NCBI RefSeq assembly: GCF_030704535.1
Contig: NC_081810.1
Location: 6,458,501-6,522,500 of the forward strand
Direction: 5' to 3'
From: Vitis vinifera
Taxonomy: Eukaryota; Streptophyta; Magnoliopsida; Vitales; Vitaceae
DNA length: 64,000 nt
This document shows positions 27,565-39,037 of the stretch, in pieces; position 1 is the stretch's first letter, and every line of letters starts with the position of its first letter. Under the pieces are notes generated by a model. It saw only the letters and a program-made list of their open reading frames with translations, was not told the DNA's origin and did not search any database. A program made the translations under genes and the position numbers.

Positions 27565-30500
27565 GGTATTGCTGTTTCTTTTTGTTTCTTTTGTTGATTA
27601 ACGTACTTCTCCCTTTCTGTAAGTTCTTCTATCTGGCTTGAATTTATTTGAAGATATGCATTAGCATATTTGATTAATCAAAGAAAACATTCCCCTAGAC
27701 TTCTTCCCTTGTTTTCTTACTTGGCAGCTAAGGTGTTAATTAACCTATTGTGGGCTGGCATAGAAGAGGAGCCATGATTCAACAGGCTCTCATTAGATAT
27801 TCAGTCCGAAATGGCTGTTACCTCTATAGATGACAATGGGTTGTGTATGGAACTATGTAACCTAACCCTAAAGATGCCCTGAAAAATGTAACAAATTTCT
27901 TCAAAAAAAAAAATGGTTGTAAATACAAAAGAACAACCTTCTATCCTTAATCACTGCAAGTGCTTCTATTATTGTGGCTATTAAGTAACCTAAGGATGCC
28001 TGCTCCTGGCCATTTAGTGAGAAATCACCCAGAAGCTGCACTGAGTGTAAACCCAACATGTTCCTGTTGCAATCAAGCCTAAAACCTTGGCATGTTCCTG
28101 TCTTGTTTGTAGTTTTGAAGCTCTAAAGTATTTGGTCATGAATTTTTCATTAGAGGATATCGCCCTGATCTAGGTTGTTTGAGCTCCAATGCAAATCTTA
28201 CCAGGCTTTGAGCAAGTCACTACTGAAGGGTTTGTTTTAGTAAATAAAACCAAAGGGTTCCACTAGGGCAATCAGTGCCTGCCATTGTCTCAAGATTTGA
28301 GAAGGGGGGATGACTCAATATTTTTGTAGCCACATCTTTTTTCTCTTTTGTCTGTGTTTCACCATCCGAAAGGGGGATGACTCAAGATTTGAGGAGGGGA
28401 ATGACATTCTTTATCCTAAATTTATGTTGGAATAAAGGAAATCCAGAATTGCCTTTTGATGAAATCATGGAGACGGAAACTGAAAATGCTTTGAATTTCA
28501 AATCTTCCCTCTTTACCTTAGCAGATACTTTATTACAGGAGGACATAGCTGGAGCATGGACTCTCAGATTGAGGGAGGAGCATTCATCCAGTTTGATAAC
28601 TAGGGTACCCTACTGCCTCTGTAATCAGGTACTATTAAGTTTGTATTTCATCTGGTTTCATGGTTTCAAAGACTTGCTCCCACTTGAATTGAACAGAGAA
28701 TGTGGAGAAGGAAGAAGGGCTTCTTATTCTAAAAGAGGAGCATGAGAATTACATTGCAGGAGAGCTGATTTCTGAAGAAGCCTCAGTATTTGGAGTCTGT
28801 CTGAGAATAATGAAGTCTGGTCTATCACAAGGATTTGAATATTAGGATTTTGGAATCACCTCAAGGATCATGGTTGGCATCGTAAGTATTATTTTGCAGA
28901 ACAACCCTGCTTAGATTTATCCACTATTTCTTGTTTTTATTCCTATGCCATCAAAATTTCAAGGCAGTCCATAAGAGGTAGCAAGCTTTACAAAGATGAC
29001 ACCCAGTTCACAGAAACTAACATCATGTTCAATTTCCTTCAAATTTATGTGCAAACCCATATCTAGCCAACCAACTTGTTCTACTGATTATGATGGAGAA
29101 TCATGATGATGGGTATTATGTGGTTTCTAGAAAATTTGAAGGAAAACTAAAAAAATAAAAAAATAAAAAATATAGATTTGAAATAAATAAATTATTTTTA
29201 TATATTATTTCTAATGAAATATTTTATATAATGATTAAATAACTTAGTAAAGCATTAAAAAAAAAAACTTTGTGAAAATATTTAAAAATATTTTAGATTT
29301 TCAAACAAATTTTGTTTTGAAATGTATAGGAGAATTGTTTTTGTATTCATAATAAACATGCTTGAAAGCATTACAAATTTCCCCAACAACTTCTTTAGGT
29401 AAGGATGATTTTGTCATTTTCTTCATAGAAAAATATGAGTCTCCCAGTCGTAAATAAATGGCCTAGTCAAGTGTGTAGATCATATCATACTTCTTTATCT
29501 AGCAGGATACTTTTAAAAGATGCCTTTTGAAGCATTATACTTACCTTTGAAAATTCAAACACTCAAAAAGTCTCACATTCTTATCTTGCAACATTGACAC
29601 CTAACCAAACACAACATTCAAAAAGTCAACAAATTTAACAATAATCACACAACATTAAAATGATGGAATTGAAACCACAATTTCCAGAACAGGATGTATC
29701 AAGAATGAGAAATAGAAGATTTGACTCCTTCCCCTCATTCCCACAATCATCTTCATGCTCAGAACCACCTCCTCCTTCAATTGGCAGGGCGAAAATGAAT
29801 TTGGGAGCACTTCATTATTATTAGTCCATTTATTTATTTATTTGTATTTGGGTTGGGCCAGGCCTGCTGCAAACTCAGGGCCTAAGCCCAGATAGACAAT
29901 TGAAGTTGGTCCACATCCAAATATTCTTTATTTTGCAACAATAAAAAAAAAAAAAGTAATAATGTAAATAATAGATAAATAATTATAAGGTTACTTGTAT
30001 GAGATGACATTATCTTTCAAGTGGGTAGTGATTTTGAACTCAAACCACTATTCTTGAGTGGAATGGGTGTCACAAGTCCATGGAATAAACCTCTTGACCT
30101 AGCTTACCATATATTCTCAATACCATTAAAAAATCTCAACCAGCTGACCCTATTCTTGAGACCTCTCAATCATTGTATTTAAAGTATTCAAACCATTAGC
30201 ATCTAATTTATATTCTCGTAGGTATTTCACAATTTTATCCTACGTAGATTTTGGTCGTCTAGATTAGGAAGCAAGAATATCTTATATCCTCCCTTTTTCT
30301 TTGTACCTTATATTCCCCCATTTTTTTCCAGTGTCAGGTGGCAATTTTTTACCATAAAATAAACAAGATAAGATTAATTTTATTTGCACTATATTTATAT
30401 TACCCACTTGACCTATTGATGAAATAGTATTGCATTTGAGAACCCTTCACTATGAATATGATTTGTTTTGACTTGTTTAATTGCTGGTGTTATCTTATAA

Positions 30501-32059
30501 TTATTACGATTTGACCCATAGATATGATCCCTTTATTCATGTCGTTGAGATTTAATGATAGGTTTTAAGAAATATTTAGAAAATAAAACTTTTATTAGTA
30601 ACTTATAATAAACTATTATTTTCAACAAATAAGTTCAAATAAACTTAGACATCGAATAGATTTAACATAATCATGTTAGTGGGTCACATGTTAGGATGCA
30701 AGAATGTTGCTTTTAAGCCTAATGATGGATTACTCAAATGATGATGATCTAATGTTATAAAAGGTTTAGTCTATGTTCATTGGACACCAATTAGTTTTTG
30801 GACAAAATGATCAAAATCCAATTAAAAAATTTGTATCATTGAACAAGAGCCATGAGTTTCAATCAAGAAAACATTATATTGGATGAAGGATTATTGGGCT
30901 GCAAGCCAAATGATAGGAGATCATATTCTTATTCTGATTATAAGTAAATTTATGACTTTTTTTACTTTTAAAAATTTTGAATCAATACTTCATCTTAGTC
31001 ACTCTAAGACAATATTTGATTGACTATATATAACATGGGATATGATAAGAAGTGAAATAACATATCCTACCCTCATTCGATAAGAGATGTGATAAAATAA
31101 ATTATTTTTTTACTTATCTTATTTTATATTTAACCAAACACAAGATAGTATAAGAAACAAGATATATTATCCACCATTTTTTTTATATCCCTTATATATA
31201 AAATATGTTAATCTTAAACTAAGATGTAGAATTTATATATCTCATGTATCATAAAAAAATTATTATAAAATTAAATTTATAATTAAAAATGAACTAATTC
31301 TATATATTGAATAACATAATATAAATATTATTTATAAAGTTTAAATATTTTAATTACAAATATTATTAAAAATAAGATAAATTTGATATTTGTTTCAAAT
31401 AGAAAAACTATAATACAATATAATTTTTATTTCAAATATTGGAAAATTATGTCTATTGCACTTCATTTTTCTTTTATTCATTTTATAAACTAAATATAAA
31501 CATAACACAAGATATCACACAGAATATATTGTCTTAGGATATCATGTCTATTAGATTTAATATTTAAGGATATCATAAGATACGAATTTCTTACATAATC
31601 GGATATAATATCATAAGATATACATGTCCTAAACTATCGCACCAATCAAATATAACCTAAAATAAATTTAACGCTCCAAGTACACCAAACCAGATGAACA
31701 AAACCCAGATCATAAAAAACATGTTTGCACGATGTAATTAGATATACTTATTGATATAAAAAAAAATTAGATATAAGGGAGTATGAGAGAATGGAGAGAA
31801 CTATTGAGGTTGAAAGGGGTGAGGGGGCATGCATTATCCGAATAAAATGGTGAGTGGGGAAACAACCTTATCTACTTAGATCACCTCCTCCCCAAAAGTC
31901 CTCAAACCAATCTCAAGGAAAATCACTCCAAAGAAGAGCCATTGGCCAAAAGGCAACCATGCTGGGAGGGGGTTTCAGAGAAAATGAATATTGAATATGA
32001 AAGTGTGCTGCTCTGACTCTAGAAAGCGAGGAGAAGTTGGAATTATCCATTCAAAGGGG
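27565..32059. other. Long intergenic stretch
   Basis: After the PPR 3' end I see no gene with family support. A short open frame at 28377-28745 has no recognisable domain. The words GGGGGATGACTCAA occur twice near 28305 and 28372. AT-rich stretches at 29140-29330 and 30340-31660 look like decayed MITEs or similar repeats. Confidence 0.5.
31004..31660. repeat. Candidate long MITE
   Basis: Possible terminal inverted repeats: TAAGACAATATTTGATTG at the left and, inverted, TTAGGTTATATTTGATTGG at the right. Between them are repeated words such as GATATCATAAGATA in both orientations. No coding capacity and no clear target duplication were found. Confidence 0.35.
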
Positions 32060-32360
32060 CACGTGGCTGCCAACGGTTTGCCCACTTGGGCTCATAGGGT
32101 GGACCCCAGGTGGCACTTATCCATAGAGCTTCGTGGAAAAAGATGATGATATTGTATCATATGCAGAGAATGGGGAATGAGTGAGAGAGAAGATTTGAGG
32201 AGATAGATGGATTGAGAGGTAATCTCAAAATTCCAAATCTTTGACGCAAAAAAGGAAAGAAATCTGAATAAAATATGGCAGTATAATAAAAAGAGGGACG
32301 CTTTTTCAGAGATGGCACATGGGCGGCAAGACAAGCCCTCTATATGCCCTATAAATTCAT
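32060..32360 (+). promoter_or_regulatory. Promoter region of the small serine-rich gene with G-box/ABRE motifs
   Basis: CACGTGGC, a G-box that also fits the ABA-response element core ACGTGGC, lies at 32060-32067. TATA-like words (CTATATGCCCTATAAATT) occur at 32339-32356. A second CACGTG (32384-32389) lies just downstream in the leader. bZIP or bHLH control is inferred from motif identity only. Confidence 0.45.
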
Positions 32361-32585
32361 GGGTTTTGTGAGTCTCTGATCTTCACGTGCCCTTATCTGC
32401 TCTGTTTCTTTTTTCTTTTTCATTTTCCCCTCATCTCTTTCTGTTTTCATCTGCAAATCTTATCCGTTTCTATCAATTGGGCGTCTTTGTATTTTATTAA
32501 CGGTGGTGGTGGTGGTGGTGGTTTGAGGTTTTTGGGGACTTGTTTTTTGAGGTAGTTTTGTTTGTTGGATTGACAAAGAAAGGCC

Positions 32586-34066
32586 ATGGAAGGCAGGAGA
32601 CAAGTGGGTTCATCTTCTTCATTCACTTCTGAACTTTTTGGGACCAAGGAGTCACCTCCATCCAATTCTTCTGGGATTTTTGCATCAATTTTTCCGCCCC
32701 CATCCACGGTATTTTGCTTTTAATGCTTGTACCAATGCTGGTTCTCTTGATTTGGTGTGTTTTCTAATGCTTATTGACCGGATAATCTAATTGATTTTCT
32801 TACGTGTTTTATGTGATCTATCATGTGGATTTTTTTCTTTCTCCTTTCCATGTAACTGCTAATCTAATTGATTTTCTTATGTATTTTATGTGATCCATCA
32901 TGTGGATTTTTTCCTTTTTATGTAACTCCTGGAAACTGTGACATATAAGATTGCAATGCAAGAAGCCAAAGCAGAAAATTCTACATTTGGATTGATAGGT
33001 TTAGTTTAGTTTTGTGCTTTAATCATAGTTGCCTGCCAAAAAATATTCGAAGGACTTCATTTCTATTGATAAATAAGTACATGAAAAGCAGATCAATTGA
33101 GGTTTCATGAATTATTATGCAATGCATTTGAATTTAAAGGGTATGATGAACCTTATTCTCCTAGAAATCATTATATGGCATCTATTTTGCCAAATATCCC
33201 CATTTTTACATGATTTTGGAAGCTGGTTAGAGCAACCTGGGTTCTGATTCTTCTGAATGCTTATTGAAGATTGAATGGATTGATTTTCCAACAGAAATCT
33301 ATGAAGGATTAGCAGTTTAAAAGAAAAAGAAAATTATTTTCCTTTAAACCTTCAGCTTACCATACATTTTTTATGCTCTTCCTTCTATGATTTCAGGCAG
33401 TAGGGAGGAACCCCGCAAACTCTGAGATGAGAGGATTGTCGGGAAATCAGACATGGGACACCAAACAAGGAACTCCAGGTATGATATCAGTTTATGATTC
33501 CTGATTGCTAAGTCAAGTGTTTGTTTCATCCTATACAAAGAAAAAAATACCTAGAACTGTGTTTGAAGATTCTTACCTTAAATCTATGTGTTCTTGTCAG
33601 ACATGGGAAAGAGTGGGGTAGGTGCCAGCAGTATCATACCCAACAAAGACAAGAATCAAATTTTCCAAGAAGAAAGGGTAGAACCATGTCATCTAAGTTC
33701 ATCTCTCTACTACGGTGGGCAAGACATCTATTCAAATTCATCAAGCACCCAAACTTCTGGATCATATCCTGTTGTGAGTCTCAATTAGTTTATTCATGCA
33801 CAGAATATGACAGATAATCAGTATGATAACTCGAGGGGATTCAATATTGTGACTAAATGTTTTACTGTATTTTTGAAAACATAGTTCAAGAAAGACGAAG
33901 ATGATCCAAATGGAAACAATTCACAAGGTGCATCTAGAGGAAACTGGTGGCAAGGTATAATTATTCTAAGTGAAGATAAAATAGCAACTCAGTGAAGCGA
34001 CAGCAGTGGAGTGTACTAATATCTTGAACCTCTGCCTGTGTTTCTGCAGGGTCGCTTTATTATTAG
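32586..34066 (+). CDS. Small serine-rich protein (SIS/TPRXL-like, unknown biochemical role)
   Basis: The five exons, 32586-32708, 33397-33478, 33601-33773, 33885-33954 and 34050-34066, sum to 465 nt and give 154 residues. All introns are GT-AG and phases agree. The protein starts MEGRRQVGSSSSFTSELFG, continues IFASIFPPPST, has a Ser/Asn/Gln-rich middle with no predicted fold (SSLYYGGQDIYSNSSSTQTS) and ends RGNWWQGSLYY. This layout matches a plant-only family that includes Arabidopsis 'salt-induced serine rich' proteins (from memory). There is no signal peptide or membrane segment. The last exon codes only five residues plus the stop. The leader is CT-rich, and a G-box/ABRE upstream fits stress control. 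Confidence 0.8.
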
Positions 34067-36193
34067 GACTTGCCCCTTCTAAGGCATCTGAATTCTACAT
34101 CTATTTGCCAAGGTGTGTCAACTACACAATCTATTTCACATCTGACGGAAAAAAAAAATGATAAATGGATCCTTCTTATTGTATAGACATCATTTTTCTA
34201 CTTTTTAACTAAGTGCAGCTAAATAGTCAGGATAGAATACTGCCAATAAGAGATAGAAAGCACTTCATAATCTGAACAACTTCATAAATTTAGCAGTAAT
34301 TTTTTTGCTTAAATGGAAGCGCTTAACCGCATTTTTTCTTTTTTCTTTTTGGTTTCCTATAGCCTTCCAATAATTCTTTTAGTTGAAAATACTCACTCTC
34401 TTTTTAATTTATGTTTGATACAAATTTGCTGAATTTCATTTTTACATCTAATACCTAAGACGCTGAGTTGTTAGTATGTTGGTAGTACTTTTCTTGTATT
34501 GAAAGGAAAAATTGTGTCTTTTTCTTCTCAAAAATAAAATTAAAAATGAAATTGATCTAGATTGGTCCAAAATGAAAAATGAGCACTTTTGCATGCACAA
34601 TACATACACATAAAGGCACCTGCTAGCTTTTCATTAAAAGGTTAATCCAATTTTTTGAGTTAGGCCCTATCAAAAGCTTGTTCTCACAGTATTTCATCTT
34701 ATTTGAAACACTCTGTCATAGTGTTGTTTTCCTTTTTCATCATGTGCTCATTCTTTAATTCAGCTGTTTGATTCCTTTTTCTTCTTTTTTTTCCAATTTT
34801 TATCCTTGGATTTTACAGGAATTCATGAAGCCTTCATGACAATTTCATCTTCCTTCTGTAAAATGTAGCTGAAGGGGAGAGTGCTCATAAGAGCTTTATT
34901 ATGCCTTACCTCAGTTAAATAGTGCAAACTCCTATGTAATATGACTGTTTTTTCAAGAAAAGACGGAGAGACCGTGTAACACTTGTTACCGCTTTCTATA
35001 AACTAAATTTCTATACCTAGTTGAACAGTCTCTGTATGTCGTTTAAACCTGTATTGGATAACAAAAGATAGATGTTATGGCCGTTATCTTTTACATGCAA
35101 CAAAAATAAATGTTGAAGCTTCAGTGATTTTTTATGCAGTATATCTTAATTGCTATTCATGCCTATCGAAAAAAAAAAACTAAATTGCTATTCTATTTAT
35201 AGTTCAGGGTAGGGTTTGTCCGGGGCTCATTTGTGTTTCTTTTCTTTTGGTTGTGGTGCACCATGTATGCTTCTTATGTACCTAAGTTCTGCCCCCATTT
35301 CTTTGGTACCTTTTCTGTTTATAGGGTATTTATAATTTGCCTAGCAAAAGGAATGTACACTTCTATTGCTATGATAACTCTTAAGGAAACACGGTATATT
35401 TTGGAAAGCAGTGTCATAAGAACAGACAGACCCAACTGTAAAAGAGAGATGTAAATCTTGAGATGATATGAAATACGGCACATGATTGTTTTAAATGCAG
35501 AAAACAATGCATGATTCAAATGTTGCCAATTGCATCTGAGAATACATACAGTGACTTTTGTTGGCTAGGCTGATGATATGGGATGTTACACCAGTAGTTT
35601 CCAAAAATAAGTACCTAGGCTTAGAGTCAAGGCCATATATGATATCCAATCTGCTTCTGGTTGAGGTAATCTATAACCTGCAGTTTGAAAATGAAGAAGG
35701 ATTCAAAAAACAATGAATGAAAAGACAAGAAACTGAGATATAATACTAAGCAGTCCTACCTTCATACAAGTACAGTGAGGTTACAACATTTAGGATTGAC
35801 CATAGCAACTTCCAGCTTCACCATGATTCTTGGGTGTCTTGGAAAGCAAAACTGCAAAGGAAGCTTCTGTCCCATTTTCTTCACCTGAGGGTAGTACCTG
35901 TCTGAAATTTAACTGTTCTTATCTCCAAGAAAGCTTTCTCTGATTGAGCTTTTCTATCTCCCTACTGCAATTAACACAGAAAGTAGATCCATGAAGCTCA
36001 GGTAAGCTTCATCTTTCTCACTGGGATGTATGACTCATATCTCCTCCTGATTTGCAGATTAAATGCAGCGAACAGAACCTAAAGTGTGGTTGCACCTAAA
36101 TCTACTTGACCCCAGAAGTGGCAATATAATAGAAACTCATGGATTTGTCCAAACACTACCCCCAGAACTCGATCCTAGGATGATCTTGACATT
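34067..36193. other. Convergent 3' regions of two genes
   Basis: No coding region is seen. The left part is the 3' untranslated region of the serine-rich gene and may contain an intron (donor near 34112 AAG|GTGTGT, acceptor near 34819 ACAG). The right part, from about 35700, is the 3' flank of the minus-strand glycosyltransferase. Confidence 0.5.
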
Positions 36194-37660
36194 TCATTGG
36201 AATGAAGGTTGGTAAGTACAGTAACTATCCCTGTTTTCCTCATCATTGGAGATGCAAAGAAATAGCCTTTCATAAGCAGCAGCCATCTTGGTGGCAGTGA
36301 ACAACTCCAGACCCCTCTGCCTAGCCAGCTGGCCTTTCCTCTCCAGAACTACTCTTCCATCATGCCAAACCCTGTAAAGGGTCCCCTTGAGTGAAGCAAC
36401 AGTAGGCGAAAATGTATAGCCCATTTCTGTACCAACAATCACAGACCCTGTAATGCTGGCAAGCCTTGTAGCCATTAGTGGCTTCCCAGAAAGCATTGCT
36501 TCTAACAAAGTATGATCCAATCCCTGAGCTCGAAGAGTAGGGTTTACAAATATATCTATTGCATTATAAAAACTTGCCAGCTGAGCAGGTTCCAATGTCC
36601 CCAAAACCAATACAGTGGCCCCAAGATCTTTGTATCTGTCACTCCAAGGACCATCTCCAGCAACAAGAATAATCGCTGTTTCCCGAAATGTATCATTTTC
36701 TTTGAGCATTTGCATCAGAGCTTCAAACATTAACGGATGTCCCTTATCCTTCACTAATCTCCCAGCAATACCCAAAACCAGTGTCTTAGATTGCGGAATG
36801 CCAAATTTCTTCTTAAAATCCTTCCCCTTGGCTGCATTTGGCTTGAAAATCTCCTCATCTACACCATTGAGAATAATATGAACTCGTTCTTCTGGGATCA
36901 TGTAGATCCTTTTCAAAACTTCCCCAACATGGTCGCTGGTTGCAACATGGTGAGCATAATGTGGGAAAAACTTTACTTCTTCAACAACCTTCATAGCTCT
37001 TTCAGTCAATGAAAATGCCAGTGGTTCTTCAGGAGTTCGAAGAAGTTCCTGAATGATGTCAGAATGAATGGATTCATATGCAATTCCATGCCAAGTAACA
37101 GCTAGGTTAGTCAAATTCCTTGATCGAGTGTGCATGAGCCCAACACTTTCAGTATGGATCACATCAAAGGGTTTTCCAGTTGAATTTTGGTGTTGGAATT
37201 GCTTCCAAACTACAGCTTGGTCTAGATAACCAGCAGCTGTTGGTTTTGAGAGGTGAAAATACAAAGTACCAATTGGGAATGATGGGAAGGAAGGGTTCAG
37301 AGAAGAAGTGGTGAAAATGTGGAGTTCATGGCCTCTTTGGGCAAGGGCAAGATGGAGGGTTAAGGCATGACGTTCAAGCCCTCCTGCACGGTGCTTATGC
37401 GGCCATTTCTTCACAAAGAGGGCAATTTTAAGGAACTTCGGAGGTGGCCCTGTGGGAAAAGATAGGTGGTTCCATGCAGAAGGAAAAGATAGGATATTAA
37501 TGAATTGATTTTGATTTTGCAGAGTTACCTGGTTTTGGAAATCAAAGAAGCCAGTATATTGAGACCAAATGACGAATGAGATGGATGAGAAAACAGAAAG
37601 AACGAAGATAATGAAGCATAAACAACGGAAACTGAAGATGGTAGCTTGATCCCTTGCCAT
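36194..37660 (-). CDS. GT4-type glycosyltransferase with N-terminal membrane anchor
   Basis: The intronless frame of 488 residues probably encodes a type II Golgi or endomembrane glycosyltransferase with a GT-B fold. A single hydrophobic segment (about 11-33, CLCFIIFVLSVFSSISFVI) follows a short basic N-terminus. The N-terminal Rossmann-like domain contains HRAGGLERHALTLHLALAQR. The C-terminal donor-binding domain shows GIAGRLVKDKGHPLMFEAL, GDGPW and FVNPTLRAQGLDHTLLEAML. In that last motif the usual E-x7-E of GT4 enzymes reads Q379-x7-E387, as I recall for the small plant group around At1g19710/At1g75420. Donor and acceptor are unknown. The start is the first ATG, directly before the basic and hydrophobic anchor. 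No breaks are seen. Confidence 0.85.
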   Translation of the reverse strand: MARDQATIFSFRCLCFIIFVLSVFSSISFVIWSQYTGFFDFQNQVTLQNQNQFINILSFPSAWNHLSFPTGPPPKFLKIALFVKKWPHKHRAGGLERHALTLHLALAQRGHELHIFTTSSLNPSFPSFPIGTLYFHLSKPTAAGYLDQAVVWKQFQHQNSTGKPFDVIHTESVGLMHTRSRNLTNLAVTWHGIAYESIHSDIIQELLRTPEEPLAFSLTERAMKVVEEVKFFPHYAHHVATSDHVGEVLKRIYMIPEERVHIILNGVDEEIFKPNAAKGKDFKKKFGIPQSKTLVLGIAGRLVKDKGHPLMFEALMQMLKENDTFRETAIILVAGDGPWSDRYKDLGATVLVLGTLEPAQLASFYNAIDIFVNPTLRAQGLDHTLLEAMLSGKPLMATRLASITGSVIVGTEMGYTFSPTVASLKGTLYRVWHDGRVVLERKGQLARQRGLELFTATKMAAAYERLFLCISNDEENRDSYCTYQPSFQ

Positions 37661-38449
37661 GGAGATTCAACAAAGAACAGATCAAAAGGCACAAGCGACT
37701 CAGAGCATTTCACTTGATCCAACCAAACTTTGAAATCAAGAGAAACATAGAACCTCAAATCCCTTTTATCTTTCAACCATCTTCTTCCCCTGTCCTATAG
37801 ATTATTCAACTAGAAGTCTAGAATACGAGAATCAGATCCAAAAGTAAAAGTAGTAGAATCAGAAACTTAGCTTGATAAGCAACAAGATCAGTGGGCATAA
37901 AGCATTAATTTAAGCCTACTCAGGTTTCTACCTCCTCTTATTATATGGCATCAAAACAAATCTTTGAGGCCATCGTCAACGCAAAGGCCTCAAATAAATA
38001 TTAAACAATGAATAAATAAATCCTATCATCTCCATTCTAAGCAATGAACCTAAACCAACTCCCCCTTGTAATAATTCATCAAACTTCAAAGTTGCTTGAA
38101 ATTGCTCAATCAAGTTACCTGAAATTTCACGCTAACCAGTTCCCAAAAAGGAAAAAGGAAAAAAAAACTGAAATTCATAGAAGTTGATGTGGATCTAGCC
38201 TGCTGCAATTAAAGAACAGATTGCAAATAAAATATAAATGTTCAAGATAAGTCTGCACATGATAAAAGTACAAAGTTTTAAAGAAAATAGCATAATCGAT
38301 AAACAAGTACAGTTGTATAAAAGAATCTCATCTATGAACAAGAATTTTCCAGTTTTTTTTTTTACTTTTTTATTGCGTTTATTGTTTAATTATTTTCTGT
38401 TGTGTAAACCGTAACCCTAGTACCAGGACTCACCGGCCATGCCGGAACC
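37661..38449. other. Spacer between two minus-strand genes
   Basis: It holds the leader and promoter of the glycosyltransferase on its left side and the 3' flank of the membrane-protein gene on its right. Nothing else is recognised. Confidence 0.5.
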
Positions 38450-39037
38450 CTAGCGTGTGAAAGCGTAAAGCACCAAACCTACAAAGACGACGAGTGCAAA
38501 CGGAACCAGGATCACCAGAGGTACAATAGCGGCCAAGCTATGAAAACTCCGGCAAGCCAAAGTGCCGAGCTTAATCTGAACCAGATCCACCAGCGCAAGC
38601 ATCAAGAAGACGCATCCAAACACCGACCCCGCCGCCGACACCAAGATTCCGGCCCGGAGTGCCGCCGTGTTAACATGGATAGTCATGGGGACACTGCGCA
38701 CCTTACCACCGCCTTGGCCAATCCAGATGGCTTGCTTGAGAGCAAAGGCAACGAGGCTGGAGAAGAGGAAGGAGCTGAAGGAGTAGACGTGGAAGGCGAC
38801 GAGATCCTCACCCATGGTCGTGTCGGCTACGCAGGCAGGCTCGGCGACGCCCGTGAGGGTGATGGCAGGGTCAGTGATTGGGTACCAAGCGAGGCCGAGG
38901 AAGACGGCGAAGGTGAAGAGTGAGTTGACGTTGACGATGCCGTCGAGGGCCATTATGTGGATGCTTGTACTGAATTGCCGGCGTGAACCGTTATCCATTT
39001 CCGGCACGGCGGTGTCGGAACTGAAAACAACTGCCAC
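38450..39037 (-). CDS. Four-helix membrane protein, MEE60-like (role unknown)
   Basis: The intronless frame of 195 residues has four hydrophobic segments: about 33-52 (VNVNSLFTFAVFLGLAWYPI), 86-107 (YSFSSFLFSSLVAFALKQAI), 128-152 (AALRAGILVSAAGSVFGCVF) and 168-193 (LAAIVPLVILVPFALVVFVG). Sequence and layout resemble plant proteins annotated 'maternal effect embryo arrest 60' (from memory); their biochemical function is not known to me. The gene is strikingly GC-rich compared with its surroundings, so long antisense open frames on the plus strand are artefacts. Translation may start at the first ATG or at MDNGSRRQF 13 codons on. Confidence 0.75.
   Translation of the reverse strand: MAVVFSSDTAVPEMDNGSRRQFSTSIHIMALDGIVNVNSLFTFAVFLGLAWYPITDPAITLTGVAEPACVADTTMGEDLVAFHVYSFSSFLFSSLVAFALKQAIWIGQGGGKVRSVPMTIHVNTAALRAGILVSAAGSVFGCVFLMLALVDLVQIKLGTLACRSFHSLAAIVPLVILVPFALVVFVGLVLYAFTR

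Noticed and set aside
28377-28745. 122-codon open frame downstream of the PPR gene
   Set aside because: No recognisable domain, no splice partner, odd composition; likely chance.
32447-32707. Minus-strand open frame with a Pro run at the start of the serine-rich gene
   Set aside because: Antisense to exon 1. The Pro run comes from a GGT repeat in the 5' leader.
36512-37012. Plus-strand open frames over the glycosyltransferase
   Set aside because: Antisense to a well-supported 488-codon gene.
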